A stretch of 64,000 nucleotides of DNA. Source: Metopolophium dirhodum (lineage: Eukaryota; Arthropoda; Insecta; Hemiptera; Aphididae). Shown here one piece after another: positions 46,983-60,748 of the stretch; the first letter of the stretch is position 1, and each line of letters begins with the position of its first letter. Below the pieces are notes generated by a model that searched no databases, was not told the origin of the DNA, and saw only the letters and a list, made by a program, of their open reading frames with translations. The stretch covers positions 18,290,001 through 18,354,000 of the forward strand of contig NC_083562.1 in NCBI RefSeq assembly GCF_019925205.1, read 5' to 3'. The translations under genes were made by a program, and so were the position numbers.

Positions 46983-48835
46983 GTTGGGTTTCATAACCTG
47001 CAATTTAAAAACGACTGTAAAACTGTTGATGGACCGTATTGATTGATCGGATTTTATAATAGGTACTTCGATAAAGTATTCTGCTTATTGTGTTACGGGA
47101 TTTGGTACTCAAATCTTTTCGATTGTGGTATTAGTACTCGTTGGTCATTTGCATAACATTATGATTTATTATTTTAATTTAAATTTTTGCCAGGTACCAT
47201 GAGTCTGTTTTGGGCCTAATCATTAGGGTAATCTAGTAATCATACGATTGTTGTAGTTTTAGCACGAAGAACTACATTTTTACATAAATGGCAAGGTATA
47301 CAAATGTAGGTATTTAGGTTTTTGATATTGAGTTTAGTAGGTATTCGCGTTTTACGTGGTTGATTACTACGTATATTACAACCTCGCCTTTCTATTTTAT
47401 TTATTGAAGATTATTTTTCATCAGCAAATAATTTACTTTGAATCATAATATTACCTATGTATTTTGAACTATTTTCTTTTTTAATTTTGGTTATTATAAA
47501 TTTATTTTTGAACCATTTCATTTATTTCTTAGACCATGGTAGTGGTTAGTATTGTTGGGTTAGTATGGTTCCTATTTTATTTTTTACGTTTAGAATCGTA
47601 AATGTAAATAAATAAAATGAATGATAATTTATACTATATAAGTCACATTTATAACGATCTTACCAAGTTGTTTATTTGTTGCTATTTCTGTTATTTACTA
47701 TCATATTTTATGAACAATTTCTGTTGAGTAAATAAAATTATGGCCATGCAAAATCATACATAATTTCTGATTATTTCAGTACCATACTATCTTTTGTTTC
47801 GTGTTTGAGTGTGTTTGTGTTTGTAAACACTATAAATTATTTAAAAAGATCGTTATTTATTCGTCATGATTGGGCCATTATATTACTTGGCAAATGTACG
47901 AATGAAATATTAATTTAAAGAAAGTTTGACCCACAATGTTTTTCATATATTATAAATTTACATAATAATATAATAATCGAATAATAAGTTATTTAGAAAG
48001 TTGGGTTCACAACTTTGACCGAAGGAAAGAATGTATTGGCTTCAGAATAAAGCTTCTGTATATTCTTGTAACTTATAAGGTTGATAATCTCTTTTTGAGT
48101 AAGAAGATTATTTTTAAAAATACATAATATTAAGATATTAAGATAAAAAATATCCAACTACCTATTAATATTTTGAATAAACTTACTTTATTACATTTAA
48201 AACAAATGTAAAAAATATGAAAATATAAAATGTAAATATTAAATATTAGAGACAACTCCTGTGTAAAGGTAACGTTAACATTTGAATAGGTACCTATTTA
48301 TTTATTTTTTATTTTCATAAGTACTTTAAAACGTGTGCGCCCAATACTGAAAAAAGAATTTCTGTCGTTAGTATTAAAAAAAAAAAATGTGGTAACCAAT
48401 TCACGTTTGTACTTTGATATCAATCAGCGTGGCGTGAACGCATAAATAAAATTCCACTTTTGAATACCAATTACTAAAATAATTTAAAAGAATATTTTTT
48501 AAGAATTCGATTGATGATCACTACGTAGTACGGTTTGTAATTTAGAATATTTTAGTGAATACGTTTTTTTGAATCTATTATGAAAATATAGTTTTATGTT
48601 TTAGCGAAATCACAGAACTCAAGGTATATGAAAATTATTAAAAAATAATTATTTATTTCGTTAAGTTTATTGTTGGTATTGTGACCGAGATTAAAACGTA
48701 AACATTAAGCTCGTTTTTTAAAAATTAAATTAAATTAAATTTTAGCTATTATTACCGAATTACATTTTAGATTGGCATCTTTACCAATTATTGCTATTTT
48801 AAACGGTTAACCTAAGAAAGTCGTGGATTGAGCTT
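46983..48835. other. AT-rich DNA, nothing recognised
   Basis: AT-rich stretch with no ORF over 60 codons and no transposon end recognised. Confidence 0.45.
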
Positions 48836-48877
48836 TTAGTATTTTGAATACTTAAGTAACTAAAAGTCAAGTATTAA

Positions 48878-48903
48878 CTAACCTAACCTAACCTAACCTA
48901 ACC
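48878..48903 (-). repeat. Interstitial telomere-like (TTAGG)5 array
   Basis: Five tandem CTAAC units plus one base, i.e. TTAGG repeats on the minus strand, the ancestral insect telomere unit. It lies 25 bases after an AGTATTTTGAATACTTAAG word related to the repeats at 42.2-42.6 kb. At 26 bases it is an interstitial tract, not a chromosome end. Confidence 0.85.
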
Positions 48904-50190
48904 TTTTAAAATAACAAAAATAAAACAATAAACTATCAAAAACGTATGACGAATATTTTATATTTTGTTTATTTAAATAAATACATTATTTACTATATCT
49001 ATGGTACACTTGTCATTTGAATTATTATTTGTTCTTGTAAGAATTTTATTTTTATTAATATGACGTATACTACATGTATTGTCTATACATAGTATATTTG
49101 AATATAATCATAAAGTATACTGTTAGTTTGTATTTTGAATTTTCATTACAATAGTAAATGTTTATATTTAGTACGAATAATAAGGCTAACACGTATATAA
49201 AGTTCCACTGCAGCACGAACATTAGGAAGAAAAACTGAAAACCAGCATAACATTTGCAGTGTTATTCAAAAATGTATTGATCAATTTAAACAAGTAAAAA
49301 TTACCAGAGCTTAGTATGTAAAAAAAGTTTCTTATTTGAAGTCGACATAATTTTTTGAAATCAATAAAATTTTTTTATTTTAAACACCAACAACATATTT
49401 ATAGAGCCTATAGAGAATTTCTTCTCACTGTAGCCAGTCCTCGCAGCCTGTAAATGGGAAGGAAAATGTTGATCGGGGGTCGATACGACCACATTTAAGT
49501 GATAGGAGGGAGCCGAAGTGGACAAACGGAAGCCGATGCGGATACTTCTTTTAAATCACTTTTAATTGTATTATCTAATCCATATTTTTTCTATGTATAA
49601 TAAAATATAATATATCAAAATGGTTAAGTTTTAAATTTTTAAAACTAAATCGATTATATTGAAGATGACGTGTAAACAATTCTTGGATATTTTTAGAACG
49701 TTTTTAAAACAATTTATGACCCCTTATTTTGTTTCTCGAAAAACTATTATTTATATATTTTTAATAACCTGGGTACTGTAAACATCGTTCCAAGTCATTA
49801 ACATTAATATTTTTAACCGTGTTATTTAAAAAATATTACAAATATTCTGTTATTTTCTTAATTATTATAAACTTGTAACTTATATTAATTAATTTCTTAA
49901 AAATAGTATTAAAAGATTTTTCTGTACATTCAAAATACATGTATTAATTAGAAATAAGATTTTATTTAATTAAAAATATAAATAATATTAATAATTAATT
50001 TAAAAAATATATTATACCTAATACAATTTGTGTAGGAATTAATATTTTCTCATCATGATAATGCTAATTTCTGATCTATAATTAAACCTATTTTTCAAAA
50101 TTTTTTTCATTAATGCTACGTACTCATCGTATAATAGTATTCATTACATTTATGTATAAATATTTATAGATATCTTCTATCTTATATATA
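48904..50190. other. AT-rich DNA with one GC-richer patch
   Basis: Mostly AT-rich. A GC-richer patch at 49400-49560 contains, on the minus strand, a pyrimidine-rich TTTTCCTTCCCATTTACAG followed by a 28-codon open frame ending in TGA near 49364. It looks like a splice acceptor and a short terminal exon, but nothing else supports a gene. Confidence 0.3.

Positions 50191-50222
<32 letters not shown>
50186..50222. repeat. (TA)n tract at the Helitron 5' end
   Basis: TA dinucleotide run spanning the 5' edge of the Helitron. TA-rich starts are usual for this family, and the tract makes the exact first base uncertain. Confidence 0.8.
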
Positions 50223-50223
<1 letters not shown>

Positions 50224-51286
50224 AATTAATTGCTGTCCGTTAGTCGCTAAAACTCAAAAACGTCTCTACTGATTTGAATAATTTTTTTTGTTCTATTCGT
50301 ATTTGTCAAGGCAGGATTATGAAAAACCATTTTTGAAAAGTCTACGGACTTATAAAAAAATTGCAAAAAAATTGTAATGATATCTGAGATTTGAACTCGA
50401 TACCGTTGCACTTATATTATAAACGTTGTCTTTATAGTTTATATACTCTGTGGACAGACGCAGTCTTTATATTATCTATGGGCAGATGTAGATGTGCTAT
50501 ATTGTTATTTTTGCTCTACCGATTTGTCTGATTTTGTTTCTGTTGTATTCGTAATTGTCAGGACAAGGTTTGTATGAAAGAAAATTTTATGAAAATCCAC
50601 CGGAAAAGTAGGAATTTGTATGGAAAAAATACAACAGTGGCGCCAGATGTCCAGAAAAAAAATAAACCAAGTAATAATATATTTTTGTCTATTGTAAGTT
50701 TGTTATTGGTTATGATTTTTTGAACTGTACCTGTATTATACTTGGTCAACACTATAAACCTACCTTAGTATAAATGGTATTCCCAAGGTTAATTTTTCGA
50801 CTGTTGTCCCGGTAACCTATACATGCACATCATAAACAATGTGTTGATAAAAAATTCGTAATTACGTACGCACCTTTCGGTGTCTACAATCCACCGTAGG
50901 TGGATTGCCTACCTGAAAATATAATGCTCCTATAATCACAAGCGTGCCTCACGGGCTGGAGGGTGGGATGGCTATAATATAATATAATCGAACGGGGCCT
51001 GACTGACTCATTGATTGATCAACGTAGATCCTAAATAATGATAGCTCGAGGCTTGCAATTTTCACGGTACGTTCGTACCACCATGTAAGTATGCACTAAG
51101 ATAGCATCTTCAAAAATTCACATTTTAAAGTGGTGTTTGTACAGTATTTTGAGATTCAAGATGATCGATGAACATTTTTAAGTTTTTAACATCATACACC
51201 GAATATTAAATAAACGAATTGAACAAAGTTTGAATCATATAGAGTTGGCACTTTTAACGGGCACCGAAGTACACGGATTCAGCTAG
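50191..51286 (+). mobile_element. Non-autonomous Helitron
   Basis: The 5' end begins TCTATATTATATA followed by TTGCTGTCCGTTAGTCGC and TAAAACTCAAAAACG, the conserved 5' block of insect Helitrons. The 3' end is ACGGGCACCGAAGTACACGG then ATTCAGCTAG with T next, fitting the 3' hairpin plus CTAG ending. The interior holds the usual GGGCCTGACTGACTCATTGA and CTCGAGGCTTGCAATTTT blocks. A 5'-type block (CTACCGATTTGTCTGATTTT...) recurs near 50515, so the 5' part is internally duplicated. No Rep/helicase ORF is present. Insertion is between A and T. Confidence 0.85.
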
Positions 51287-54089
51287 TCAATAATATAAAT
51301 AATACATTTTGACAGAAAAAGGTCTCCAAGTTGTTTAACTTACAGCCAATCGTAGAACTTGAATCTTAATCTACTTATATATAATCGCATTGCACGTATT
51401 ATTCGGCTGTTACCTACAGTGTCTAAGTGACCATGACCATGACAATATATCAACTCCATAAACGCCTGGTGTGAACAGGGCCATTGTAAATAAACAATAT
51501 AATTTTAGTATCGTTATTATCGTGTAGTTATTAGCTTAATTAATCGAGGTACGTATACCTATTGTGCGCAATGCGCATTATGCGCAATAAAAGAATTTAA
51601 TTTGGTAATCATAATTTTTAATAATAATTATGTTCAATGATTACTTTGAACTTTCATTATGTCATGGTGTCACACCTGCAGGATTAAAATATTTATTTTC
51701 TACGTCTTTCAATATTTTTTAACTTAAAAGGAACCGTTTATGGTAATATAGTTTATTAAAATAATTTAATACGTTTTCTGAAATATTCAGAGCAGCCTTT
51801 TTACGCCCAAATCCCTGGGACATACACAATATGTGTTTATTATATCCCTGCATGTGATAATGTTATACACTTGGCGCCTTGGCCAAACATCCTTTATTTT
51901 AATAAAGATAAATTATTTAAATACATATGCTGATAATTACACATATTATATATATATTTGTATGAAATTGATAAAAACAATTAGGAAATTGTTAAAACCA
52001 AAATTAAGTTTAATTTGAACATTGGAAATGTCTGAATTTTTCGATTTTATCAATGGTCTCTATTAAAATTTAGAATTAATTGCACAAAATATCGATGCAA
52101 TCTCAGTAAGTTTGGTTTTAAATATGAGGTTCACTGTTAATCATTTTTTGTATACGAATATGCAATTATTGCTTTTCATAATAATAAAACCATATTATAC
52201 TTTGAGATCAGGTTTTTATGATATGTAATTTAAAATATTTTAACATTTGTTTTTTAAAATATAAATTATACAGATGTAAAACATATGTAAATAAAAGCCA
52301 TCAATAAATTACGGATTTTTACTAAAACAATTATTAGTAAATATACGGCCATTCTATAAGTCACGATCACTGAAATATAAAATGTGTTTATGAACAAATG
52401 TTGTGTAAAGGCGTATGTAAAGTAATAATTAATGTACCTACTGACAATGAACCACAATAAAATAAATTAAAACATTTTTAATCGTTCAGTTTTTTTTTGT
52501 ATATTATGTTGTTATTATTTCCTAACCCAAACAAAAATAGTTTTTTTTAACAAATAATATTCATAACAGTTAGAGACTAACGAAAGACATTTTCGAATAC
52601 AGTACTTTTATCACCATAATCTGGGAAATGTATTTTTAATTACTTCCTATAATAAAATAAAGTTATTATTTAGGTAAAAGTTATGTATACATCGGTTTAT
52701 ATATATTTTATACGTTATAGGTACCTATATGTTATTTAAGTTTAGATTATAACAAAGGCATAATAATATTTCAATTCAATTTTTTGTAATTATATTATTG
52801 TTTTTAAGTTTAAACATATACAACTTCAAGAGGATTATAATATTGCACCTTTGTAAAACTAATTAACGTACCTATATTATGTTTTATGTTTTATGTGAAT
52901 GTATAATGTGAATTTAATATTAAATTATGTATAAATGTAAAATATTATTTAATTTTTTTTTTTATTCATAATACCAAAATGCACGGTTCTTGTTCATAAC
53001 AATTATATTTTTATTATACTTCATTTCAACGTATAAAGAAATAGTGATTTGAGTATTTAACTATGAACCATAACAACAAGTTGTAAAAGCGTGCACATTT
53101 TTTAGTAGGTGCCTATTTTATATTGTGATAATAATTGGATATGCAACAAGCATAAAATAAAATTGCGGAATTTTCACATTAAAATAAAAATCGTTTTGTA
53201 CAAAATTAATTTAATATCAAATTTGTGAACATCTGCAGCTGACTTTTATATATGCAGAGTATGTTATACTACGTTTATATTACCAAACAGCGTTATGGAG
53301 TTCATCATTTCATATAAATCCTACTAAGATATTATTTTCGTTAATGGGTTTGTAATACGAGTTCAGGTTCATTCAAATTATAAAGTAAAATATATTATTC
53401 CCCATATTAGACGGGTAATATAGTAAGTTATTTAGTCAGAATATGTCATTTTGAACGACAAAATTAGGGAATGAAATACCACGTTCTAGTTTAGTAAAAA
53501 AAAGTAGATTATAACCTGTAGTATAGGTATGCTGTATTTTGGAGACCGGGAAAAAAAATATATAATATTTAAATATAATATAATATTTTTTTTTCAGATG
53601 AATCATCGTTTTTTTCTCCATCATATTTTGTTGTTCAACAAAAGTTAATCCTTGAACTGTTCTAATGTTCTAATATAAATATATATATTTTTTTTAATAG
53701 AAATGTTAGAAAATAAATACTTAGTATGGTCGTGTGTATAGCTATCTAAAATATATTTTATTTAGAGTAATAATTCAACAAACCAAAGCAATGTTGAATA
53801 GTATTAATGTTTAAGACTTAAGGTTATTGATTTTCAAAACTATGTACATAACAAGCTAACTAGAAAAATACGACCCACGAGATGTTCTCGACAATATGTG
53901 AGTTAAGCTATCATCAAATATATAAAACGAATATAGACTGTACAATAATTATGAAGTACCTATACCTAAAAATATACCTACATATTATTATGATTATTAT
54001 GAGGGTATAATACTTATTTTAGAAACATCGATCTGAGGTGCAAATGTATTGATTTATGAATAAAAACACTATTTTTTTTCCGTGATTTC
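51287..54089. other. AT-rich DNA, nothing recognised
   Basis: Long AT-rich stretch. ORFs of 61-63 codons on either strand are Ile/Tyr/Phe/Lys-rich chance frames. TGCGCAATGCGCATTATGCG near 51565-51584 is a small palindrome-rich patch. Confidence 0.45.
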
Positions 54090-54800
54090 TTTGTATTTTA
54101 TTATAATGAATTGGAGGATGACCGGATGCGAAATGTTCGACAATGGCACATGCGAGTCCGGAATGCGTGAAATACGGCAATTGGTAAATGGCCGTGAAGG
54201 GACTCTCTTCGATCGTTAGTCATCCGGCGGTTGCGTGGGTGTGGTAGCACGAATTGTAAAATCGAGGAGGGGGAAAGTGAGAAAAGTCGGAGATGGTGGC
54301 GTTGGATTTATCGCGCACGATTAAAGATGGTCCGGATGGCTGTTTGATCGGAGCGGAAGCGGGTGTGGGGTTATCGGTCGAGTGTATAGTCTGTTCATAG
54401 AAAAACGCAAGCGTATCCAATAGGGAAATTAAAAGCTCTCTCCATGTCAGACGATTACTCTGAATAGACAAAGGGAGTGGCATGGGGAAGATTAACTCTA
54501 CTCAAAATCCGTGCCATGGCGGTTTCCTGACGTCGCTCGCGTTTCTGGACGACGACTAGATGTAAAGTCGGTTCGGGTTTAGGATCGCGATTAGAATACC
54601 GAAAACCAAGGGCGAGCGCTCGCAAGAAAACACACGGTTGGCGAAAAAAATATATATAAATAAACTCTAAGCCCCTTGCGTATAACGTAAATTCAGTGAC
54701 TGTATACCGCAGGGATTTAACAAATTTCGGCAAGCCCGGGGGCTAAATGCGACTTTTATCGCATGCACGTCATACGGACGCCACCAAAAAAGTGACCCGA
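54090..54800. other. GC-rich island with open frames, possible gene fragment
   Basis: About 700 bases of clearly higher G+C. On the minus strand, 92 codons (54455-54733) and 87 codons (54220-54483) overlap in different frames. Neither has a signal peptide, membrane segment or known motif, though their codon mix is less AT-biased than chance ORFs elsewhere. On the plus strand a 37-codon ORF (54106-54219) contains GTAAAT, a possible donor. It could be a decayed gene, a 5' exon with promoter, or non-coding regulatory DNA. Confidence 0.3.
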
Positions 54801-57800
54801 TGTCGGAGATATATGGACGGGAAAAAAAACTGTTTCGTATTATGTTAAGTGCATGGTAGATGAACCTTTTTTAACGAGTTCAATAGAGCTACAATATAAT
54901 ACAAATGTGAGAGTTGCTCAAGTGTGTGCGTAGTTTAACTTCATACCTAGATAATATTATGTACTGCTCGAATAAGCAATTTTCTTAAGATAAATATTAA
55001 ATAATTTGACATATTTTTATTACAGCATGTACCGACAAAATATGACACGATGTGGATTCTGAAATCTGAATTAACATTTTTATTTTGTCATTAACTAATT
55101 TGTTCATGTTATAATAATTATTTTTTTTTGAATTCGGTTAGTTGTTTGTTAATTTGATGGAAACGTATTCGTTTAATTACCTTACCAAATGTACGGTACT
55201 AAATACTAATAGTATACAATTATTGGCCATGATTAAAAATTGTACTTTGTGGAAAACACGTCAACGAGATGATATTATACGGAATAAAAAATATCAATAA
55301 ACGCATAAAATCATGCCAAATCGACAGACTCTCGCCTCTCACATCGGAATTTTCATTTTCACAAGTCTATTAAAATGAAAAACGGTCCGTTTAAAATCCC
55401 CTAAATTGTGATTATAGCGTTCTACAATGATTCCGAATACACATCGTATTTTCAACAAGTGCCTGCATGCAAGGTGTTTCTTTTTACCTGTTAGTTTACC
55501 AACACGTTTTTATATTTCATGTCTCTTTTTCTTTGCATTCAATTTTTAACACGCGATAATTAAAAACGCATTCAAGAACGGTTGACTATGTCAAAGGGGT
55601 TTTCTCAACGAACCCGATTAAAGATAACATGTCCGCGTTAATTATGTCCTCTGTTCCTATGCCATGGGAAACCTACCTATATAAAAAAAACATGGATTGA
55701 GTAGGTAAAAAACTTATAAATTGACATAATTTCAGCGTACACGAACTCGAATGGAACTTTGTAAAAATAATACATAAATCAACTCCACTATACTCATTAC
55801 AATATAAAAAAAAAATTGAAAAACTAAATAGTAATTGATTTTATTTCTGAACCAAAAACTTTATTTAGCCAAATTCTAGTGACACATTTACGAAGCTTCG
55901 CGTTTAGTTATAAAAAAAATACCAAAAATATTTTATCTTTTGGATGTGACTTGAAATATATTTTTTGTTTAAACCTTTAAAGTTATATTCTCATAGTCAT
56001 AAGTACTCGGGAAAAATAAATGCCTCATAATAATTATTTTTAATGAAAAATTCAAATTCAGAGACAGTTTACATAGTTATATTTGGGTAATATTTGGTGT
56101 CTTGCACGTTGGAGTAATAAAAGATATCTCCTTTATTGCAGAAATATTACAATAATTGTAACTAAATTTGCATTCGAATGTTTTTTTATACGGTTCATTG
56201 CATTTTGAATAATAATACATAATATATATTTATATATCATATTACAACAAAGTTCAATTTTAATCAAAGAGAGGATATAATAAATTATAAAAAGGTTTTG
56301 AGAAATTAGCTTGAACAACTATACATAATATTGCACATTACATGTACCTACCTACTTATATAAGGATACAAATAAAATGTTAAATATTAATTGTCGATAA
56401 TATAATTTTTTTTTTTGATAAGTCGTTAAATCATTTTAGGTACTTCTATATTGGTACTATATTATATAATTTAACGATTTATAAAATCAACATAAGTTAT
56501 GAACTATTATATACTATTATAGTAATTATACTAATATACCTACATATTTTGGTAATAAATAAATAATATGTCACAGTTACATTTTATTAATTTATTTTAA
56601 TAATTATGGATTAAATATTGTTTTCGTTATTGAACTCAATATTATAGCGTTCATATGATTTCAATTTTTTTTTTTTTAACTATCATAGGCAATGGATACG
56701 TAGTTACTTTTTTTTATTGAAATACGACAGTAAAAATAATTTAGCTTTAATTAAAAAAAGAAAGTCTGCCGTAGTGTCTACCGGCTTTTAATTTACAGGA
56801 GTATTAGTTAAATTTTAAACCATGACTATTATAATGAATCATTTCATTATTTGGTACTTTATTTTTCTATTTCTAATATTCGGTAGCAGGTATGGTGTAT
56901 ACTAATTTAGGAGACTGTTTCATAAATTATATTTAACATAATTCACTGTTATGGATAGCTTTTAAATTTTAGTTTTTATTTTAATCACGAACCATGTATC
57001 TACTTACTTATATATAATATATTATATTAATTATTATTACTAACTGACAAGACCTCGAGGCTAACCTTGTTTTAAAAACTATTGTAGTGGTGTTATTTAT
57101 TTGATATTATATAAGTATTAAAATACAGTAATGTTTCTTTGTTATTTTTAAGGGGTTTTGAGATCTTTTGTCCAGGATTTTAATGAAGTCTTGAATGTTT
57201 AGGACTTTGAAGTCGTGGTGTCGAATATGGTTCTTTATAAGCTAAGAGTCATTTGTCACAAATAAAATAACTCTAGTTTGGAATACTTTTTTTTATGTGT
57301 TCTTACACCTATAACCAATTTATAAAACAAGCGTAAACCTGCTTAGAAGTAAACAACTACCTAATACACCACTCATTCAAATCACAACTTAGGTATATGG
57401 AGATATAAAATTCAATTCAATACATTTATTTTCAATTTATTATTTTCAAAATCAAATGACAAACAAATTGGCATCAAAATAATTCCAAACTAGGGGAAAT
57501 CAAAAACATTTATTATTTTATCAAACTATATTATTTAACAATGAAATACGACAATGACAATATGTTGTCAATATAAAAATAGTTAATAAATAAACTATTG
57601 CATTCAAAAGGATTTTTCATTATTGTTTTGGACCGGTACTATACAATTATACATAGTTTAATTGGTGTTTATTACTGGTTGTCCGTAGTTTATTCTTCCT
57701 TTCAGAATCTATTGGGAAAATAAAAAAAATGTACCTAACTAATTATAAAAGTACTAAGTAGGTACCTAGGTGACCTATACATTTTAAATCATTAGATAAA

Positions 57801-60166
57801 TACAACTACCTACTTAAGACATTTAGAACTTCGCTACTCCTTAAAAGTTTTCAAAATAAATTTATCTTCCACCTTTATATGACATATGTATTGTGCATGA
57901 TTATTTTCATTTTATACATTTGCGACAACCAATAGTATAATAAAATAGAATTTGTGCATGTGATAATATTATGTTTTGTTGTTTTAGGGCCATTTGAAAC
58001 TAGCTGTATACTGCTATTGGAATATTACCAGCTATACCATTAATTTTAAAATGTATTATTTTTTACTGAGCAATTACCTAACTGAATAATTTAAGTGTTA
58101 TGTAGAAAATCAAACTTTTAAAACCAAGTATTATACATTGTTGTGCAATATCGTGTTGGAGATTAAAATCAAAGGGTTTTTTAATTTTTAATTTGTTGTG
58201 TATAAGTCTACTAAAAAAAAAAAAAAAAACATTATTAATATTATTCATCAAAATTACATGAAAATATGTGTTTTTGTATTTAATATTAACAACAATAAAA
58301 TTATTATTGTAACATTATTAAAATTAAAAAAATATTTAATGGACTTTTAAAAATTTCAAAGATTTTACTTAACATATTTTTAATTTATATTTAATGTTTT
58401 TATAAATCATTTTTAGAAGCGAGAAAGTATTTGTTTGCTAATGGATAAAAATAATATTTGTTAATCAATAATTGATTTAACTTTTGACACAACTTATTAG
58501 TAAGGTTAGGCACTTCTATTGAGTTATTCATTCAAAACTTAGCCTTGTGATATAGATTTATTTGTGTGTTTCATAATAACAGGAGTCTATAATAATTTTT
58601 TTGCGTATTTCACATAATATTTTTAAACTAGCATTTTGTTTTCTTTAAATTGATTACAAAAAAAAAAAAAAATTAATACAACTGAAAGAATATTTGATGA
58701 AATTAGAATGGGCTGTGTATTTTTCTGTCTCTGCAACCATTATTATAGTTGAACTGTCAATATTATTTTATCTATGCAAAGTCCCAATTATTGTATGGTC
58801 CGTATGCGGGTAGAGGGATCTTTAATCAATCGGTGTTAGTTCGTCAATGTTAAATTCATTAATGTTTATGATCTATGGTTATCGCTTGATATTATTGCTG
58901 TACGTTCTAGTTTTCCTGTTTTACCCTGTTTTTTAATGCATATTTTAAGAGCATATTTAAGTGTTTGTGCATATTTTAAGGCCATATTTAGTGATGTTAT
59001 AGGGCATAAATAAATGTATATTTTAAGGTTTTTAGGGCATGAGTCCCTAGACTTATTCATGACTCATGAGCAAATAATATAATTTATTGTTTCTAGTCGT
59101 TTTATGATAAATAGTTAAATTATTATTAATTGTATACCTTTTTATATGTTTTGTTTTATAAAAGGGCTGAAGTGTTTATTTATTTAAATTGAAAATACAT
59201 TTTTACACAAATTATAAATACTTATCTAAACATAATTTGTTAATTGTAATCATTAATTTATAAGCAAATATATAATTAATCAATAATGTGTTATTGTGTT
59301 CAATTAAAAGTAGAATACCTATCTACTATATTTTATACATAGGCCATGGTATCTAAAAAGGACTCATGGTAATTAAAAAACTGTAATGTAATAATAACTT
59401 TAAAAAAAGGTTTCAATGGTTCAAACCCGTAAAATTGCTCTTAATATACAATGGTCAGATTATATTACAGTCTTACTAACTATGGGGCATGATTAATAAG
59501 AAAATTTAAATACAACTTTGATTAATTAGTTTTGTGCTGTCCAGGATAATATAAAATATATTTTAAATAAGTTTCTCTTAGAGGAAAAAATATATGATAT
59601 TAGGTCTCACAGTCTGTATTGACAACGGTGTATTCTACCACCATTGTTACAGTTTTAATATTTTATGCACATGTATTAATAATTATACGATTTATGAATA
59701 CAGTGACATATTGCAATAATAAAGATTCTACTCTAATACTCTATGATATAAATATTATTACATTTTAGTGAACATTTGGTTCTTATCCCATATTTGTGCT
59801 ATAGATTGTTGATTAAGATTAGTTAGCCTTTGAGTTCTGTATCAGTACCATGAATTTCATCGTAAAGTTTCTATAAAGTTCATCCATCAATATTATGTTG
59901 CATTTATTAGCTATATGTATGGTATTGTATTATTATATGTTTGCACTTTAAGATTGATAGTTAGGTACAACTGTACAAGTATCTATGCGGTAAAAGTGTA
60001 AAACTGCTGTGCTACAGAGTATTCACAATTTTAGAGACTTAATATGCTGAAATAGTATGTTTTATTATTTTCTTTTATAACTTTGTTGAACCCTGAAGTT
60101 CAAACAGCGTTCATTATTATCTTAATATAATATGAATACCTACTTAAACTTTTTAACCGATAAATA
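54801..60166. other. AT-rich DNA, nothing recognised
   Basis: Over 5 kb of AT-rich DNA with A- or T-runs (for example about 58210-58229 and 58660-58672). The ORFs at 56133 and 58866 on the minus strand lack domains; the latter sits in a short repeat of GCATATTTTAAG-like words at 58937-59040. No transposon end or RNA gene was recognised. Confidence 0.45.
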
Positions 60167-60748
60167 CCGGGTGATCCGCTTAGCGTTAGACACATAGTAT
60201 TATAAAAACCACAAACATTTTAAAAAATATTATTTTTATTATAAATAATATTATTTTAAATACTAACAAAACATCGTTTTTGGAAAAAATTATATTTTTA
60301 TTTTTATTCCAAAGCAGAATTTGATACAAAAAACCAAATTTTGTCGATTATTTTATGAGTTTTAACTTATAAGTATTTAATGTTTAGATAAGTGAAGTGA
60401 TGGAGTGGTACAGACTACCCCAAAAAATGTTCCATTGTCCAATTGTCTACTACTCAGTCTAAACTTTAAATACTTATAACTAAAAAATATTTGTTCAAAA
60501 TATGGTATTTATAGATCGAAATATTTAGAATTATATTCTGCTCCAGAAAATGAAATTAAAAATGTATGCTGTCATTCAAAAAGCTAAAAAATTAAAAAAA
60601 ATTATTACGATAAAAATAGCAAAAAATATAATTTTTTCCAAAAATGTTGTTTTACAACTACTTACAATGATGTAAAAATAATATTATAAGATATATAATT
60701 TAGTTTTTTCCGAAATAATGATTGTCTTACGTTAAATGGATTATCCCG
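60167..60748. mobile_element. Foldback MITE, mariner-like ends
   Basis: The left end CCGGGTGATCCGCTTAGCGT and the reverse complement of the right end, CGGGATAATCCATTTAACGT, are inverted, with TA at both edges. The similarity continues far inward: TTTTTGGAAAAAATTATATT occurs on the left and, inverted, on the right, as do AAGCAGAAT/GAGCAGAAT and TTATAAGTATTTAA. Nearly the whole 582 bases can therefore fold back on a centre near 60420-60450. There is no ORF. TA duplication and CGGGNTNATCC ends suggest mobilisation by a Tc1/mariner-type transposase (inference). Confidence 0.8.

Noticed and set aside
50370..50410. Possible tRNA T-arm (GAGATTTGAACTCGATACC)
   Set aside because: No cloverleaf can be drawn around it and it lies inside the Helitron.
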